DNA from: Earliella scabrosa
Taxonomy: Eukaryota > Basidiomycota > Agaricomycetes > Polyporales > Polyporaceae
Direction: 5' to 3'
NCBI GenBank assembly: GCA_022605405.1
Contig: JABYQQ010000005.1
Location: 248,001-312,000, forward strand
DNA length: 64,000 nucleotides
Part shown: piece by piece, positions 55,111-64,000 of the stretch
How the letters are laid out: the number at the start of each line of letters is the position of its first letter
Position numbering within the stretch: the stretch's first letter is position 1
Program-made: the position numbers and the translations under genes
The notes under the pieces: generated by a model
The model's input: the letters and a program-made list of their open reading frames with translations, nothing else
What the model was told of the DNA's origin: nothing
The model's database searches: none

Positions 55111-56494
55111 AGCATAGCCTTTGGTGAGACTACCTGTGGTATGTCCTGGGCTGACATATGTATGACTTCTCATGATGCTGATACTGTCAATACTAGATCA
55201 TGTAGTCGCAGAGCAGTACCGTGGTGGTCAACTGGAGGGAGGATAACTCAGTTGAAGACATACTTTGGGTATGTCGTACGCATCTACCAGCCGTGGCTGT
55301 CTCTGACGCAGCGACAACTCCGTCCCTGATACGGGTGGGTGTTTCGTGGCGTGGGTTATGTGTGGATACTGGTGAGCTTCTCAATGAGTCAAAGTTGTTT
55401 CCATACACAAAGTGCTGCCCTCTTCCCTCCCCTGACGGGTGCGACCTATGTCAAGCCTGATGTCAACCCAAAGCCTGGTATCGCCGTCGGAAGGCAATCA
55501 GGTCAACATGTGCAATGTTTTAAGCTCGTGAACATCACGCACTTCCCTCGCTCCGTCAGACAATCAAAATATTTGCGATCTCAAGCGGTGGATTCTCCTC
55601 TCTAGCACCTTTTGCAGCCAAGTCTGACCCAGCGTCCACTTCAGATTAGGCTGAGGGGCCTCGGTCTGGCTCGCCATAACGGTATAAGTCTCCTACGGAC
55701 TCCGAGCGCGAAGCAGCCTTCAAGACAGAATGACGATGACAACATCGAGAACGTGCACTGAGCATGAATATGTGTCTGTGACAGTACCCCCTGTGTTCAC
55801 CGATGGGAACGCAGTCATTTGGGTGCACCGTTTGGTTATGACGGTGCTGGCGGCGCCGGTGTCAACGTGACCAGTGCTTACTTCAACGATGGGTTTCGAG
55901 TCCTAAGTTGGCGGTGGTTGCACCGACCTCCCGCTGTCCTCATCATCTCATTGGCAGTTATCACGAGCAGGTGCATTGAGTGTTTTGAAGTACAGTAACA
56001 GTTATTACACTTGAATCTCATACGACTACTTCTGTCTCTGTGAAAGCCGAATCATGTCGTCGAACAGGGACCCCTCTATCGTGGCAGTGACACGGGAAGC
56101 GCTAGTTTACTGTATAAGTACTAGGATGTCAGGTCTCTGGTGTGTTTATCACTAATCGGGCTCTTACCTGCCGTGCCATTGAGTCACATTAAGTCACTTC
56201 TTTATCAACTAGTGAGAGCGACTTCGGACAGTAATTGTTGGTGCTCAGGAGGACGCGAAGGTTCAACAACGCTCACGGTTACTTGGCAAGTAGTAATGTG
56301 ACTCAACCCTAGTACAGGGCTACCATATCGGGTGGACGCGTTTCGATTAGCTGCGCGCCTACACCCTTTGACTAACGCCACAACGGTTCCGAGTCCGTCT
56401 TTCTCCCGTCCTCCTCTGAGTCTCAAGCTCTCTCCCTACTCCTCTCACGCGATCAACCTACCTCTAATACGCCTATCATCTACACGCCGCCAAC

Positions 56495-57017
56495 ATGTTG
56501 ATCAAGGTTAAGGTGAGCATTCATCGGCGCACCAGTACCCACGGCCGAGCGCGCCACTTACCCGCCATCGTTCCTCCCAGACACTCACGGGCAAGGAGGT
56601 GCGCAGATCGTGTCCAGTCGGACGCAGTGCGGGCATTTCTGACTTGCGAGGCATGTCCTGCCGTTTCGGAAAATGCAGATCGAGCTCGATATCGACCCTG
56701 AGGACCAGGTGCGCGCCACCGACACTCCGGACTCATCTCCTCTCGCTTACCAGCACTCTTTCCCCGCACTCGTTGCGCATATTAGGTCTCCCGTATCAAG
56801 GAGAAGGTTGAGGAGCAGTCCGGTGTGCCGCCTCCGCAGCAACGGTTGATCTTCGCCGGAAGGCAAATGTGCGTACTCGTATTTCTACTTGCCCGAGCTC
56901 TCCGGCTTAACGCAGGATGTGGACTCCAGGCCGGACGACAAGGTCGTCAAGGATTTCAACATCGCTGCTGGTGCCGTGCTACATCTGGTTCTCGCCCTCC
57001 GTGGAGGCTCGTGCTAG
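56495..57017 (+). CDS. NEDD8: NEDD8/Rub1 ubiquitin-like modifier
   Basis: Five-exon gene for a 78-aa ubiquitin-like protein that is conjugated to cullins and so activates SCF-type ubiquitin ligases. Exons: 56495-56512, 56581-56598, 56679-56708, 56786-56868, 56930-57017; the sum is in frame. The last acceptor was chosen at 56929, not the nearer cag at 56915, because it gives the exact family length. Seen: start MLIKVKTLTGKEIELDI (the LTGKE signature), [45 protein letters not shown]. The C-terminus is RGG followed by Ser-Cys; the precursor must be cut after the Gly-Gly. Ala in place of the Arg before the RGG (LALRGG rather than LRLRGG) is the residue that separates NEDD8 from ubiquitin. Two exons are only 18 nt long. 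Confidence 0.95.
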
Positions 57018-57342
57018 ATGTATGCATCGCCCGAGCCCACTCCCCGAACCTCTTCACCTTTCTTGCACGACATCTACCCCTAGATGACATGGGCTGAGTG
57101 AAGACAATCCCAATATTGGTATCCGAACGAGACGAAGGGCATAAGAAGTTCATTGATGTATCCGTTGCAGTACGTTGTATCCGTGTTAGATCGCCCCCAA
57201 TCCACTGTCGCTTTCCTCTGCTTTCGCACATGGCAAGATGGATAGATCTGCAATGGCATAGATGGAAGATATGTAGCAGTACAAGGCGACTTCACATGCC
57301 CAGAAGAACCCGAGGCAACACAATATCCCAAAGACACAGGCG
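57018..57342. other. Convergent 3' spacer
   Basis: About 325 bp between the convergent NEDD8 and AlkB-like genes; 3' untranslated regions only, no gene seen. Confidence 0.55.
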
Positions 57343-58425
57343 TTATGAGTCCTCGTCCACCGCTGTCGAGCCGACAATGTCGGCTCCTGGAAGCAGCCAC
57401 CGGAACGTGATGCTGAGTCTCATATCGCGCTCGAGGACAACGTTCCTCTCGCTTCCAGGAGTCTCCTCGACAAGGTCTTCCAGTCGTTTCTCAATCCCAT
57501 GGGTCCAGTTGTATCGCGCATCTTCAGTCATGACCACCACGCTACCCTTAGGAAGGTACAACGCGGACTTCTCCTGAGAGTGCTCTTGACATGGTTCGTC
57601 TGGGTGGGTGGACGAGTGACCCTGCTTGGCGAACTCCATCGCGCATCCGGAGCCAAGGCTCACGCCCATGATGCCGTCGCCATACCGATCGAGGAGGTCG
57701 ACGTGGGGAGTGATGCCTTCGCCCGGCCAGTAGAGGTTGATGATTGCCTGCCGTGCGCGCGGAGGACCGGTGTGCGAAGCGGGAGAGGGAGAGAAGAGGA
57801 GATCGTGGGCTTCGGGAGGGACAAGCGGACGGAGGAGGTCGTGGAGCATAGTCACCAGATCTGTGAGGAACGAAGGGAGCCCGGCAGTGCGAGTGGACGT
57901 CGAAGGGGACGGGTCTTCGGACGACGGTGGGGAGCAACGCTCAAAGAGCATCACCTGGTTCGCGGTGCCGTCTTGGAAGAACGCGCGGATGCACTTCCAC
58001 ATGAGGTCGTCACCCAGGGCCTCGGGGAGTAAGATCGAGGGGTCGAAGTAGAGCCCAGGGATGGGGGGCGCGGTGCGTCGCGCGGGAAGGAGGGAGGTGT
58101 CGGGGCTGACGGGGATGAATTCATGCGTGCTCGTGGGAGTGAACAGACTGCGTATCTCGTCCATTTCGGATGTCGTGAGCAGTGGGGGAGACTCATCGAA
58201 GAGCGAGTCGGTGTCGGAATCTGCGCTGGAGAGGAGGTCGTCGAGGGTGGGCGAGCGCACCTCGAGGGCGGTGATGTCTGTGACGATCCGCAGGGCCCGC
58301 TTCGGATCGCGCTGCTGAATGCCACCACTCTTCATGAGCTTGTTTGCGCCTTCGTCCGCGGGATCAGGGAGACGTTTGCGCTTGTTGGAGAGCGGGCCAG
58401 ACGCGAGGATTTCGGGGCAGGTCAT
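57343..58425 (-). CDS. AlkB-like 2-oxoglutarate/Fe(II) dioxygenase
   Basis: Intronless gene, 360 aa. The family uses Fe(II), 2-oxoglutarate and O2 to oxidise methyl groups on nucleic acid bases or protein residues. Start at ATG 58425 (MTCPEILASG); the longer frame begins with GTG. The first 120 residues are low-complexity and acidic. Then YFDPSILLPEALGDDLM, IINLYWPGEGITPHVDLLDR with the iron-binding His231-x-Asp233, GIMGVSLGSGCAMEF, YLPKGSVVVMTEDARYNW with distal His299 (WTHGI), and RLSITFR with Arg326 (2-oxoglutarate) and Arg332. All catalytic residues are present. The layout (long N-terminal extension, short nucleotide-recognition lid) does not say which AlkB homologue it is, so DNA/RNA repair versus protein demethylation is open. 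Confidence 0.9.
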   Translation of the reverse strand: MTCPEILASGPLSNKRKRLPDPADEGANKLMKSGGIQQRDPKRALRIVTDITALEVRSPTLDDLLSSADSDTDSLFDESPPLLTTSEMDEIRSLFTPTSTHEFIPVSPDTSLLPARRTAPPIPGLYFDPSILLPEALGDDLMWKCIRAFFQDGTANQVMLFERCSPPSSEDPSPSTSTRTAGLPSFLTDLVTMLHDLLRPLVPPEAHDLLFSPSPASHTGPPRARQAIINLYWPGEGITPHVDLLDRYGDGIMGVSLGSGCAMEFAKQGHSSTHPDEPCQEHSQEKSALYLPKGSVVVMTEDARYNWTHGIEKRLEDLVEETPGSERNVVLERDMRLSITFRWLLPGADIVGSTAVDEDS

Positions 58426-58732
58426 GGTATGGGTGTTGGGAGAGAGATCCACGACGCACGTTGCCAGGGGTTAAGAGACCGCAGAAAGGGGATTTGTCAT
58501 CATAAACGTTGGACTGGACTGGATGAGAATGTCAGCCACGGCCGGGCTCTGTGCAGCTGGCAGCACGCCCGTGAGCCGTCGCCGGCGGAGGGAAGCAACC
58601 TGTGAACGCGGCGAAGCGCCCACGCTGTTCGAAGGATAGTTACGTAATTGTACAGGCGCGCAAGCTTGAACGACGCGCGACGCTGAGTGCGACTGGCACG
58701 CTCAATCCTCAGCCATTCACCGACTTGCCAGG

Positions 58733-59738
58733 ATGGAGGACACAACGCCCGCAGGAAAGCCGATTGTTGACAGGGAAAAGGTGCGTAGCCTCACCCTGGT
58801 GATGCGTGCAAGGCATACTCACATCCTCGTCCAGACGGCACCATTTCTCATCCGGACGTTCGTCAAGATCGGTGCCTACCACCGTTTGGCCCAGTTCGAG
58901 GACGGGCCTCTTCCACTTGCAGACGAGCAGCCAGTCTACACCTGGTGCGTACTTGCCACCACACGCGTTCCTCTTAGCCCCAGAGTGTCGTCAGCAACCT
59001 CTGACACGATGCTGCAGGAAAGACGCCACGCTCCGTGAACTCCTCACCACTCTCCGTGCCTCCGCGCCCAACTCGCCCGAGTACCGCCACCCGCTCGCGC
59101 GTTACTCCTTCCGCGCCGTCTTCGCCGACTCGGCCTCCCGGGGCCGCTTCACCCAAAAGGACCTCGGTACGGTCTACTCCCGCGACATCCTAGGAGAGCC
59201 AGGCTCGCTCGACCGCCCGGCCCCGCGTCTCCTCGAAGACACCGAAGCAGAGTCCAGCACGAACACAGAACAGGACCGCACCCTCGACGAGCTGCGCTTC
59301 GTCCCAGGCGACTACCTCTGCGTCATGGTCCAGCTTCCCAAAGGCGCAACGGTTCCAGCCGGGCCAGGGGGAGAGCTCACCATCAAGGGTAGTGCGGTCG
59401 GGGCCCCAGCGACGAATGGTGGATGGAAGGGCACTGGGAGTGGTCGGGGTGACAGTGGGTGGGGTGGGTCTGTGGCGCCGAACCCTGGCCCGGGCATTGG
59501 ACGTGGTGGAGGACACTGGAGAGGGAACTCTGGCCCGGACGCCCCTGTACCTCGCGGTGCACGCGGCGGGAGAGGAGGTGGGGATTTCGGCAGGGACAGG
59601 GACAGGGACCGAGACGACCGACGAGCCCCGCTTCCGAGGCGAGATTCGCCACCGCCACGACGGGGCGACGGCGGGTGGGGAAGAAGGCAGAAGTCTAGGT
59701 CCAGGAGTCCGCCGAGGCGGCGTGGCCGGTATGATTGA
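58733..59738 (+). CDS. SAP18: SAP18 homologue with RGG/RS-rich tail
   Basis: Three-exon gene, 292 aa: 58733-58780, 58835-58944, 59018-59738. SAP18 is a ubiquitin-fold adaptor of the Sin3-HDAC corepressor and of the ASAP/PSAP splicing-associated complexes. Seen: TAPFLIRTFVKIGAYHRL, YTWKDATLRELLTTLR across the second intron, RYSFRAVFADSASRGRFTQK, DLGTVYSRD and FVPGDYLCVMVQLPKG, i.e. the whole SAP18 fold in about 180 residues with a longer acidic loop before the last strand (EDTEAESSTNTEQDRT). Unlike the roughly 150-aa animal protein, it continues with a Gly-rich RGG region (GGHWRGN, GARGGRGGGDFGRD) and an Arg-Asp/RS tail (RQKSRSRSPPRRRGR), which look RNA-binding and spliceosome-associated. The divergent AlkB-like start is 307 bp away. 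Confidence 0.92.
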
Positions 59739-62070
59739 GTGGTGCCCGCACAGTGTGCTGATCTATTCTCGCATTCCAGTGTGTCTCCCTTGCTGTGTCG
59801 TCAGTATTGCTCGAATCCATCCACCGTTCCGTTGTCCCTACTTGCTCCTTGTTGACGTGAGTGTTGTCGCACCCGTTCGCACGCTATGATGTGTTGAACT
59901 ATCTGTCTGTTGCTTATAGTTCCTATCTGTCGTTATTTTGCGCTCCCATTGTCTTTTGATCCTACTCTGTGCTCCCACCCTAGACAATCCTTTTGGCGAA
60001 CATTGCCTGCCCAAGCGGTAATTCTCCGTTGTAACTTCACAGTACAGGAACAAGCTGAAACCTGTATTCTAGTGTATTTATCATCGTTCTCGGTTCTGAG
60101 ACACCATACATGGCTCCACATCTATCGGTGTGCCTTCTTGGTACCATTCGGGCAGAGTATGCGCTTGCCAGAGGTGAGCGTCCCTTGTGATGGCAACCCT
60201 GCGACAGTGACCTAACGAAGTATGGGGTTGGCAGTGCATCTTCATCCCGATCAGCGGTGAGGACCTTTTTTTTATTTCGCTCGTTGTCTTCCACCCGTTC
60301 CTGGGACATGTATTGGTATATGATGATGCTGCTGCAATCGACATCTCGGTTCCTGGCTTGGACCACGTTCATTCTTTCCATGAAGGTTTCGTTTTCGATA
60401 GCTTTCGGTTCTGTGAAGCTCTGGTCTGCTGGTTGGTTTCCGGTTAAGTACCTTGCTCAGAGTTCCTTCATCCTTCGCATTGATGCTCAGCCCGGTATTC
60501 TGTCTTGGTAGATGTGGCTCGTCTCTGCTCGTCCCCGCTGTGCTCTCCGCCTGTTGCCGGTGGTTACCATTGAGGTTCTGAGGCTATCTGATCTTCGCCA
60601 TTTGAAGTGGTACTTGCTCCCTTGAGGCCATTGGTCACGTCAGCGAAGCGTCACTTCGCACTTTGGTGCTCATCGTTCCAGGTAAGTCCCTCCGTCCTCC
60701 TCGGCACATTCGTCTTCTAATGGATGTGGGCATTTGTGCATGGGCTCCTGAGAGTCCTGGATACTCGTCCAATCTCCATCATAGAACATCGGTCACCAAT
60801 TCGGCTCTTCGGCTCCTAGCGTCATATCTTCCACTTCGTCTCTTGCGCCAATTGATCGACAATGGGCACGTTCGACTACAGCAGTGGAATCAAGTTCTTG
60901 AAATCACCAATCGCTTCTATTGCCACCTTGCACAGCTAGTCTTCCTGCTCGACTTCACCAATCCATGCGTCCAGAAGAGCACCAACGAGCGCCGCTTGGG
61001 CCAAGACGAGGCAATCCGTAACCAGCTCCGCCACGGTGGTTAGGACCGGCCATGTTCGAGTTGCGTCGTGCGGATGCATGCGGGCTTTGGGCGGCGGACT
61101 GGCAAACGGTGGGGTCAGCGGGGAGTGTGGGAACGGCGCGACGTACCCTGCAGCGTCCGCCTCGCCAGTGTGGCGTCGGGGACTGGGGATGCGTCTTCGT
61201 CGGTGGCGAAGGGAGTCGGGATCATCAATGGGCTGCAGATGCATAGCGCTGGCCTGGGCGGAGGGCGAGACATGCGATACCTGGTTCAACACCATACTGA
61301 GGTGCAGGAAGGAGGGCAAGGTGGGTTGGAGGGGAACACGCATCCGGGCGCGCTCTTATACTTGGGACGGGCGCGGGTTTGGACTCCGCGGCACCTCTCC
61401 TCGGCTACGGCTGTGCACCACCTCACACTCGCCTCGCGGGGCCTATTGTCCTCTTGTTCTCTGTTGGGCAATTGTTCTTCGCGTCCGAGTTCTTCAAGGT
61501 TTTTCATCGATACGCCCGTTGCTGGATTCGAACGAGCCCAGCGGCTTCTAGCGGGTCTTGGCAACGGCAGCTCCTTGCGCATGGATGTTCTTATGTTCTC
61601 TGGAGTTCCTCCGAGAGCGCAAATAGTATGTAATATGTACGCATTGGCTTCGAATCGTGACCTCGCGTGATCAATCCTCAGGTCGACGCTGGTTGACGCC
61701 ACAATGAGCAGCGCCACAGTTGCAGAACCGCTCGGGCCCAAGTCTTGGAGGAACAAATCTCCCGTACGAATCATCGCTATTGGCAGACGGCCGATTTCCC
61801 TGCTTTCACGAGTACTTGTGCACACACTTCCTGCCATGTGGATACAAATGATATGGTTTGAGGAAACCATCGATAAGCGCTACTTGCTACATGCGTAAAA
61901 ATACAGTGATGAGCGTACGAGGACGATGGATGGGTGAGTGCTACAGTAGCTTCTATGAACGGTGTGAATACAGAAGGCATGCAGTGTGTGGATGGATATA
62001 TGCGCTCAAACTGCAGAACGGACCAGAAGCGCCGACAGCGTCCAGCACGGGTCGGCCGCGACCGCGTGGC
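59739..62070. other. Intergenic 2.3 kb, unresolved
   Basis: T-rich on the plus strand from about 59.8 to 60.5 kb. A minus-strand frame (61286-61870) and plus-strand frames around 61.07-61.67 kb compete; a plausible plus-strand intron at 61626-61681 leads into an in-frame stop. I cannot support a gene model. Confidence 0.4.
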
Positions 62071-63722
62071 TTATGCGCGTATCCGGATCTTCTTCATCCC
62101 TTCTACGAGCCGCGACACCGAACGTGCCCGCCGACGCTTGTCGCCGTGCCCAAGGCGCGACTTTGCCATAGTGATGTCGCGCTCCTCCGGGCTGGGCTCG
62201 GGCGAACGCCCGACGGCCGAGGCGATGTCGAGCGCGAGCTCGGGGACAGGAGCGCCGTCCGAGGGCACGCTGGCGAACGTCTCCGGCGTGGCAGGGCCCG
62301 AGCTCTCGTCCGTCTCCGTGTCGGTGTCCGTCCCACCCGTCTCGCACGTCTCGCACGTCGGCTCTGGCGAGCTCGCAAGGGGCGGCGGGACGGCGACCTC
62401 CCAAACTTCCTCGAGCTCCTCGTCGCTGAAGTGGGAGGAGGTGTTGTCGTTGACGAAGGAGCTGATCGTGCCCGCGAGCGTCGCGGACGCGGCGGCGGAG
62501 AGCTCGTCGGCGCCCATGGAGAGGAAGTCGGTCGAGAACGCGGAGGAGAGCTCGATCGGGCGCAGCTCCCAGCTCTCCTCGCGGTACCCCGGCCGCGCGT
62601 ACACGGAGCGGTTGACGTCGGTGATGTCGATCTCGGCCGGCTCCGCGAAGCGGACGTGGGGGCCATCTCGCTGCTCGGCGCCGGCGGCCGCAGGTTTGGC
62701 GGACGGGGGCGCGAGCACAGACGCGGGCTCGGCCTCGGGCTCGGGGTAGAATGTGTCGAGTGCGAGGATCGCGTCGCGCAGCTCGGGGAGGGTGATGCGC
62801 GTCGAGGGGTCGAGGTCGAAGATGCGACCGAGGATGGCGGCGGCGCCGAGGGAGATGGGCAGGTTCTGGTAGAGCCACATGGGCCCCTCGCGCAGGTAGA
62901 GGCGGAAGCCGCTGTCGGCCCTTGGGGACGCGATGTGCCACGGGTTGCGGCCGCTGATGAGGTTGCAGAGGATGGTGCCGAGGGACCAGACGTCGGAAGG
63001 CGCGGTGAGGTAGGGGCTCTTCTTCCGGTAGATGCCCAGGCACTCTGTCAGACCAGATGACAAGACGCAAACAGGGGTTAAGTTAGTTGGGTCTATTTCG
63101 GGTGGCGGTGCACCCGCGTGGGGCGGATGGACTGACCTGGGCTCATGTAGAATGAACTGCCGACGCCGAAATTGCTGCTGCGCTTGCTACGCGTCGAAAG
63201 CCCGAAGTCGGCGAGATAGACGTGCTGGTCGTCGTACGAGCAGAGCACGTTCTCGGGCTTGAGGTCGCGGTGGTAGATGCCCTTCTCATGGCAGGCCTCG
63301 AGTGCGTCGATGATCTGGAGGAAGGTGCGCTTGACGGCGCGGGTGTTGTGCACGTATGTGTCGCGCTCCATGATCGCGGTGAAGAGATCGCCTCCCGCGC
63401 AGAGGTCGAGCACGATGAAGGTGTAAAAGTCCTCTTCGATGACCGCGTGCAGCGAAACGACGCCAGGGATGTCAGAGACAACACGGTGGTTGGCCATTTC
63501 ACGATGTTGCTGACGCGCAAGGTCGGAGTCTGCTGGGTGGCGGAGAAGACACTTGACGGCGTAGTATCGTTCGCCATGGCGTTCAGGCGAGACGTCTTCT
63601 GCGACGTAAACGACACCGTACGCGCCATTACCGAGCTTCTCGATGAGGCGAAGGTGGAATGCCCCACGAGAGATGGTGAAGCCGGCGAAGTTGGGGAGAA
63701 TCTGGCTCAACTGCGGGTTCAT
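62071..63722 (-). CDS. Serine/threonine protein kinase (Ran1/Pat1-like)
   Basis: Two-exon gene, 519 aa: 63137-63722 and 62071-63044 (intron 92 nt with ctaac). Kinase domain from about residue 22: glycine loop GNGAYGVVY (Gly31), AVKCLL Lys57, HRDLKPENVL (catalytic Asp153), ADFGLSTRS (Asp172), and SFYMSPECLG split by the intron (SP, then ECLG). The later part has SDVWSLGTILCNLISGRNPW and the end of the C-lobe DPSTRITLPELRDAI. The sequence order and the YMSPECLG motif fit the fungal Ran1/Pat1, Ksp1 and Sks1 group, which controls nutrient response and meiotic entry. A roughly 200-residue Ser/Thr/Glu/Pro-rich tail follows (TETDESSGPATPETFAS), probably disordered and phosphorylated, ending in a basic patch (GHGDKRRRARSVSR). 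Function is inferred from the family. Confidence 0.92.
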
Positions 63723-64000
63723 GACGAGTAAGCCGGAGGGGTATGCTGATGAGGTGTTGAGAGGTAATGCTAAGTCGAGTGAAGGCCGGTGAGTTGATGA
63801 GGTTGCTGGGGGTTGGGCGGGCGAGCGCGTCGAGCTTTATGCTAGACGGCGTCGGATGTGGGAGGAGGGGGGAGGCGGGGAGGCAGGGGTAGGAGCAGCG
63901 GGCGGAGGGGCATTATAGGCAAGTCCGGGACCCGCAGCGAGTCCGACGGAGGCTTAGTGGGCCACAGCTCGCGATTGCGAAAGTGACCAAGGATCGCGAG
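63723..64000. other. 5' flank of kinase gene
   Basis: Promoter and leader of the kinase. No TATA box close to the start; a weak TATAAT on the minus strand near 63913 is far upstream. Window ends here. Confidence 0.45.

Larger units (their letters stand above)
51804..56494. other. Gene-poor, repeat-bearing stretch
   Basis: 4.7 kb with one weak small gene (53003-53242), a 127-bp tandem repeat, interleaved inverted repeats and a diverged duplicated segment. Otherwise only short scattered frames. It separates the accessory island from the conserved block starting at 56.5 kb. Confidence 0.5.

Noticed and set aside
53800..55600. LTR retrotransposon or CRISPR-like array
   Set aside because: No gag-pol motifs, no matching LTR ends and no regular spacer-repeat pattern; only a diverged two-copy duplication is seen.
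57098..57577. Plus-strand frames overlapping the AlkB-like gene
   Set aside because: They are antisense shadows of the conserved minus-strand coding sequence.
61515..61570. tRNA-like T-arm (ggattcgaac) on the minus strand
   Set aside because: The segment upstream is too short for D and anticodon arms, the T-stem has a mismatch and the acceptor stem does not pair; no A-box is seen.
61286..61870. 194-codon minus-strand frame as a gene
   Set aside because: No domain; plus-strand splice signals in the same place conflict with it, and neither strand gives a complete model.

Overview
This window reads as nuclear DNA of a filamentous basidiomycete, most likely an agaricomycete; I do not name a species. 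Reasons: GC-rich genes on both strands cut by many short GT-AG introns (mostly 40-70 nt, with CTNAC-type branch sites), TATA boxes 30-120 bp before several starts, and eukaryotic housekeeping families (NEDD8, SAP18, AlkB, a Ran1-like kinase). Gene models were built by hand from frame, splice consensus and paralogue comparison; exon lengths were checked for frame, and most models sum to an intact reading frame.

Layout. 0-7.6 kb holds a tandem DJ-1/PfpI pair, an unknown 221-aa protein and a six-exon MFS sugar transporter. About 9.4-52 kb looks like an accessory island: a divergent ribonucleotide reductase (RNR) large subunit at 9.4-12.6 kb, an unknown 450-aa protein at 14-15.6 kb, an RNR small subunit at 25.2-26.4 kb, an RNR large-subunit pseudoenzyme at 41.7-44.4 kb, six copies of one family joining an F-box-like N-terminus to a degenerate nucleotidyltransferase-like core, three MYND-finger proteins plus one fingerless relative, a divergent pair of coiled-coil genes at 46.8-50.3 kb, and in the middle a 2024-codon Helitron Rep-helicase frame. 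52-56.4 kb is gene-poor and repeat-bearing. 56.5-63.7 kb returns to conserved genes: NEDD8, an AlkB-like dioxygenase, a SAP18 homologue with an RGG/RS tail, and a protein kinase.

How the genes may work together. The main signal is clustering around a Helitron of (i) two RNR large-subunit homologues and one small subunit, none of the usual housekeeping form, and (ii) several paralogues of two protein families. RNR copy 1 keeps every catalytic residue but has lost the usual substrate-specificity loops and much of the ATP-cone. The small subunit keeps its full iron/tyrosyl-radical set but has no recognisable tail for docking on the large subunit. RNR copy 2 has lost nearly all catalytic residues yet keeps the frame and the same intron positions, with three exons of identical length. 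This suggests a duplicated, functionally shifted RNR module kept by selection, not simple decay. Whether it serves nucleotide-pool control, genome defence or the element itself is not decided by the sequence.
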